From Circinella minor (taxonomy: Eukaryota; Mucoromycota; Mucoromycetes; Mucorales; Lichtheimiaceae), in contig JAEPRB010000152.1 in the NCBI GenBank assembly GCA_016758965.1, positions 1 to 64,000 on the forward strand: a stretch of DNA of 64,000 nucleotides, read 5' to 3'. Both the position numbers and the translations under genes were made by a program. Positions 61,403 through 64,000 of this stretch are shown here, piece by piece. The first letter of the stretch is position 1; every line of letters starts with the position of its first letter. The notes below the pieces were generated by a model that saw only the letters and a list, made by a program, of their open reading frames with translations, was not told the origin of the DNA and did not search any database.

Positions 61403-63088
61403 GATATATATTTATAGTGTAGCTTTGAATTAAGTGAATGTCCAAATACAAAACATGGATGTAAAGAAAGATTACGTCGAATGGATATACAACAACATAA
61501 ATGTCCTTTTGAATTATTGACATGTCCTAATATGATGCCATTATGTAAACCTTTTTTTCGTAAGGATAAAGAAATTCATGAACGATCATGTCGATCATAC
61601 CCATGTCCATTTGCAATTCAAGGATGTACTTTTATTGGAACATTAATGGACGTAAATATACATTGTGATATGTACTGTGGAAAATTACATCAACGTATTA
61701 AAGAATTAGAAGTAGAATGTAATCGATTAAATAAATGTATCACAGAATGTAATGGTGGAAATTGTAAAGAATTAATTCAACAACATCAACATATTTCAAC
61801 GAATACTACGAATACTACAACGACCCAATCTAATACGAATCCAACAACACCATCAACTACTACTACTACTACAACATCAAAAAAGGATACTACAAAAGAT
61901 GATGAAGATATGGGAGGGATTGATTTATTGGAACAAATGTTAAGTAACAATAATGATTATTTGTCATTGGGTTTATTAAATAATGATAATAACAATACTA
62001 TAAATAATAAATCGTCTAACGAATCATCATCACAACAACAAGGATCGAATACACCACAACATAATAAACAACAACCTTTAATTAATAGTTTATTAAGTGG
62101 AGGGGCAGGAGCAAATGATTTAATGGATATTAGTGATTCTTTATTACCGTTACCATTTATGCCTTCTATTGACTCCAATAAACAACAACCATCAACTGCT
62201 GCTGCTGCTGCACCAAAACGATCATCTAATGGAAAAATTATTCGATATAGTAAAAATACTCGATTAGCGCATAGTGCAATGCGCATTAAACGACAACAAC
62301 AAAATCGATATTATTATTTCTCTGATATGAATCCATTTGAATCCCTTTTAGAGGATTTAGATGTTGCTATTAAACCTGATTTTCAATATCTTCAACAATC
62401 AACATCACAACCATCACAAGAAGAAGATGTATCTACACCCATGTCACAAACTGTAGCAACACCTGCATCTATTATTTCTGCATCAAGTCAACAAGATGAT
62501 ATTTCTAATATGATGGCTCAACATACACTTTCATCACCTCAAAATAATCCATTTTCATTTAATAATTTAGATGATGTACAAAAATATTTATCAGATATGA
62601 CATCATCTCAACAACAACCTCATTCTACTTTGACAACAGAAGATAATACTGTAACGTCACCAGCATATACCACACCTCCTACTACTGCTAATACTAATAC
62701 TACGAATACTATGAATAGTAGTTCTATTACCAATCCATCATCTTCAATTGCTACACCAGTTCAAAGTAGTCCATTAAGAAATAGTAATAGTAATAAAACA
62801 AATAAATCAAGAAACAAAGGAGATACCAAGGATAATAATAAAAAGACTAAAAAGTCTACCATGATAGATGTTCGATCACCACCACAACAACAACAACAAC
62901 AACAACAACCTTCATCCCCTAATAATATTAACAGTAATAATGCATCATCACCTACACCATCAGATACTCCCAAGAAAAGACCCATGTTTGTTTTAGCATC
63001 AAGTTATTTAAGTAACTATGGAAACAATAATAAACAACAACAACAACAACAACAAGCATCAACATCATCTTCCTCATCATCATCATAA
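60791..63088 (+). CDS. RING-finger protein with TRAF-type zinc fingers and long low-complexity tail
   Basis: Four exons (60791-60857, 60961-60999, 61095-61297, 61418-63088) join to 659 residues. A C3HC4 RING occupies residues 18-57: Cys18, Cys21, Cys33, His37, Cys40, Cys43, Cys54 and Cys57 are all present. TRAF-type zinc fingers follow (RVRCIYHESGCTWQG, CSFELSECPNTKHGCKERL, CPFELLTCPNM, YPCPFAIQGCTFIGTL), then a short helix (KLHQRIKELEVECNRLNK) that could be a coiled coil. From about residue 210 on the protein is Asn/Gln/Thr/Ser-rich with poly-Gln tracts, and it ends in poly-Ser. There is no MATH domain, so it is not a classical TRAF. It is probably an E3 ubiquitin ligase; the substrate is unknown. 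Confidence 0.9.
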
Positions 63089-63266
63089 AAAAAAACAAAA
63101 AATATATAACACTCATATTGTATATATATATGCATTCATTTTTAATAATAATAACATTAATAATACTATTATACAAGAAAAAAAAACCCCTCATAATAAT
63201 ATTAAAAGAAAAAAAAATCTTTTTTCTAACTTATTTATTATTTATATACATTTTTTTTTTGTTTCT

Positions 63267-64000
63267 CTATGCAAACATGAATACATTCTTTTGTGCAGTA
63301 CACATTTTTTGTGCTCTTTCTGTTCCAACAATTCTTTCTAATTTCAAATGATCATATCGAGAAAATAAAGCTGTACATGAAAAAGTGGCTTCTTCTGCTG
63401 CACTCGCTTCATTAAATTTTAGTCCCAAAAAGTTAACAATTTCATTATAAAATTGTGGATGATCTGGTAACCCATAAAATACAACATGGAAAGTACCACG
63501 AATATTCAATCTTCGGAAGAAATGAACACGTTCTGTATAAAGTAAAAAGCTAGTACGACCATGGAAAAATTGACCTCTTGCACGAGTAATACCTTTGGGA
63601 GTTGTATATCTGTTTTTTTTTTTTATAAATTAATTTTAGTTTTCTTTCTTTTCTCTTCCTAAAAAAATCAAAAAGTAGTTTTCAACTTACTCAGATAAAG
63701 GTTCATAAGAATACATATTATCTTCAAAATAATTACGAATACGAACAAAATCAAAATAAGATGGAATGAAAATGAGGGTATGAGATTGCATAATAGCTGA
63801 TTTACGTAATCCAGGTAGTGTCTATGGAATAATAATTAAAAGTTAGATATCCCTTTCCAACCTTTTCTTTAATTTTATAGTATCCATTACCTTTTCAATA
63901 AAATATTTGAATCGTGTATCATCCATTGCTGCTAATGATGTCGTATCCACACGAGTAAAAGTCTAATAATCATCATAATTAGTAACATAATTTTTTTTTT
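63267..64000 (-). CDS. UTP25: U3 snoRNA-associated protein Utp25, C-terminal part (runs off the window)
   Basis: Three exons are visible (63891-63962, 63691-63821, 63267-63609), joining in frame to 181 residues plus stop. The 5' part lies beyond position 64000. The sequence has the Utp25/DEF signature: [18 protein letters not shown], then [20 protein letters not shown], continuing [19 protein letters not shown] and [11 protein letters not shown]. It ends [13 protein letters not shown] and a short tail. Utp25 resembles an inactive DEAD-box helicase and belongs to the small-subunit processome acting on 18S rRNA in the nucleolus. The visible part corresponds to its C-terminal helicase-like lobe. 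Confidence 0.93.

Overview
The window is a stretch of nuclear genome from a filamentous fungus, most likely an early-diverging zygomycete of the Mucoromycota. The reasons are: AT-rich sequence with many homopolymer runs; genes broken by many short GT-AG introns of roughly 50-100 bases, some with a TTACTAAC-like branch site; an APSES regulator; a family GH46 chitosanase, which fits a chitosan-containing wall; and a full set of opisthokont core genes (Rpn2, Trm61, Utp25, Iml2/TTC39). The species assignment is inference. Exon structures were built by hand from splice sites and reading-frame continuity, and nearly all of them close in frame.

Layout. 1-3769: StuA-like APSES transcription factor behind a long pyrimidine-rich leader. 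4977-6882 (-): Kv-beta-type aldo/keto reductase with altered catalytic residues. 7390-9264 (-): secreted GH46 chitosanase. 11230-12304 (-): methionine sulfoxide reductase A. 13266-20061: a large inverted duplication with a 3.6 kb internal segment, a 360 bp MITE-like element and gene relics. 20271-24547 (-): very large beta-propeller plus six-transmembrane ion-channel protein. 24854-25816 (+): FUN14 mitochondrial protein. 26798-27162 (+): I78-type inhibitor. 27375-28952 (-): CUE-domain protein. 29690-32358 (-): dihydroxyacid dehydratase. 32854-37058 (-): proteasome subunit Rpn2. 38259-40540 (-): monocarboxylate-type MFS transporter. 44429-48853 (-): full-length ABCB multidrug transporter. 51560-53040 (-): tRNA m1A58 methyltransferase subunit Trm61. 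53242-54224 (+): Mis14/Nsl1-like kinetochore protein. 54468-57973 (+): Iml2/TTC39 protein. 58232-59341 (-): unrecognised intronless gene. 60791-63088 (+): RING plus TRAF-type zinc-finger protein. 63267-64000 (-): 3' part of UTP25, running off the window.

The genes do not form an operon or an obvious metabolic cluster. Most are housekeeping genes in head-to-head or tail-to-tail pairs with short shared intergenic regions (201 bp between TRM61 and MIS14, about 300 bp between the channel and FUN14). Three accessory zones stand out: 9.3-11.2 kb (possible SINE), 13.3-20.1 kb (inverted duplication and relics) and 40.5-44.4 kb (dispersed repeat copy). A possible small gene of unknown nature lies near 50.5-50.9 kb.

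The strongest candidates for novelty are the inverted duplication with its differently decayed arms, a probable 2-nucleotide microexon in the MFS transporter, and an aldo/keto reductase lacking two of its four catalytic residues.
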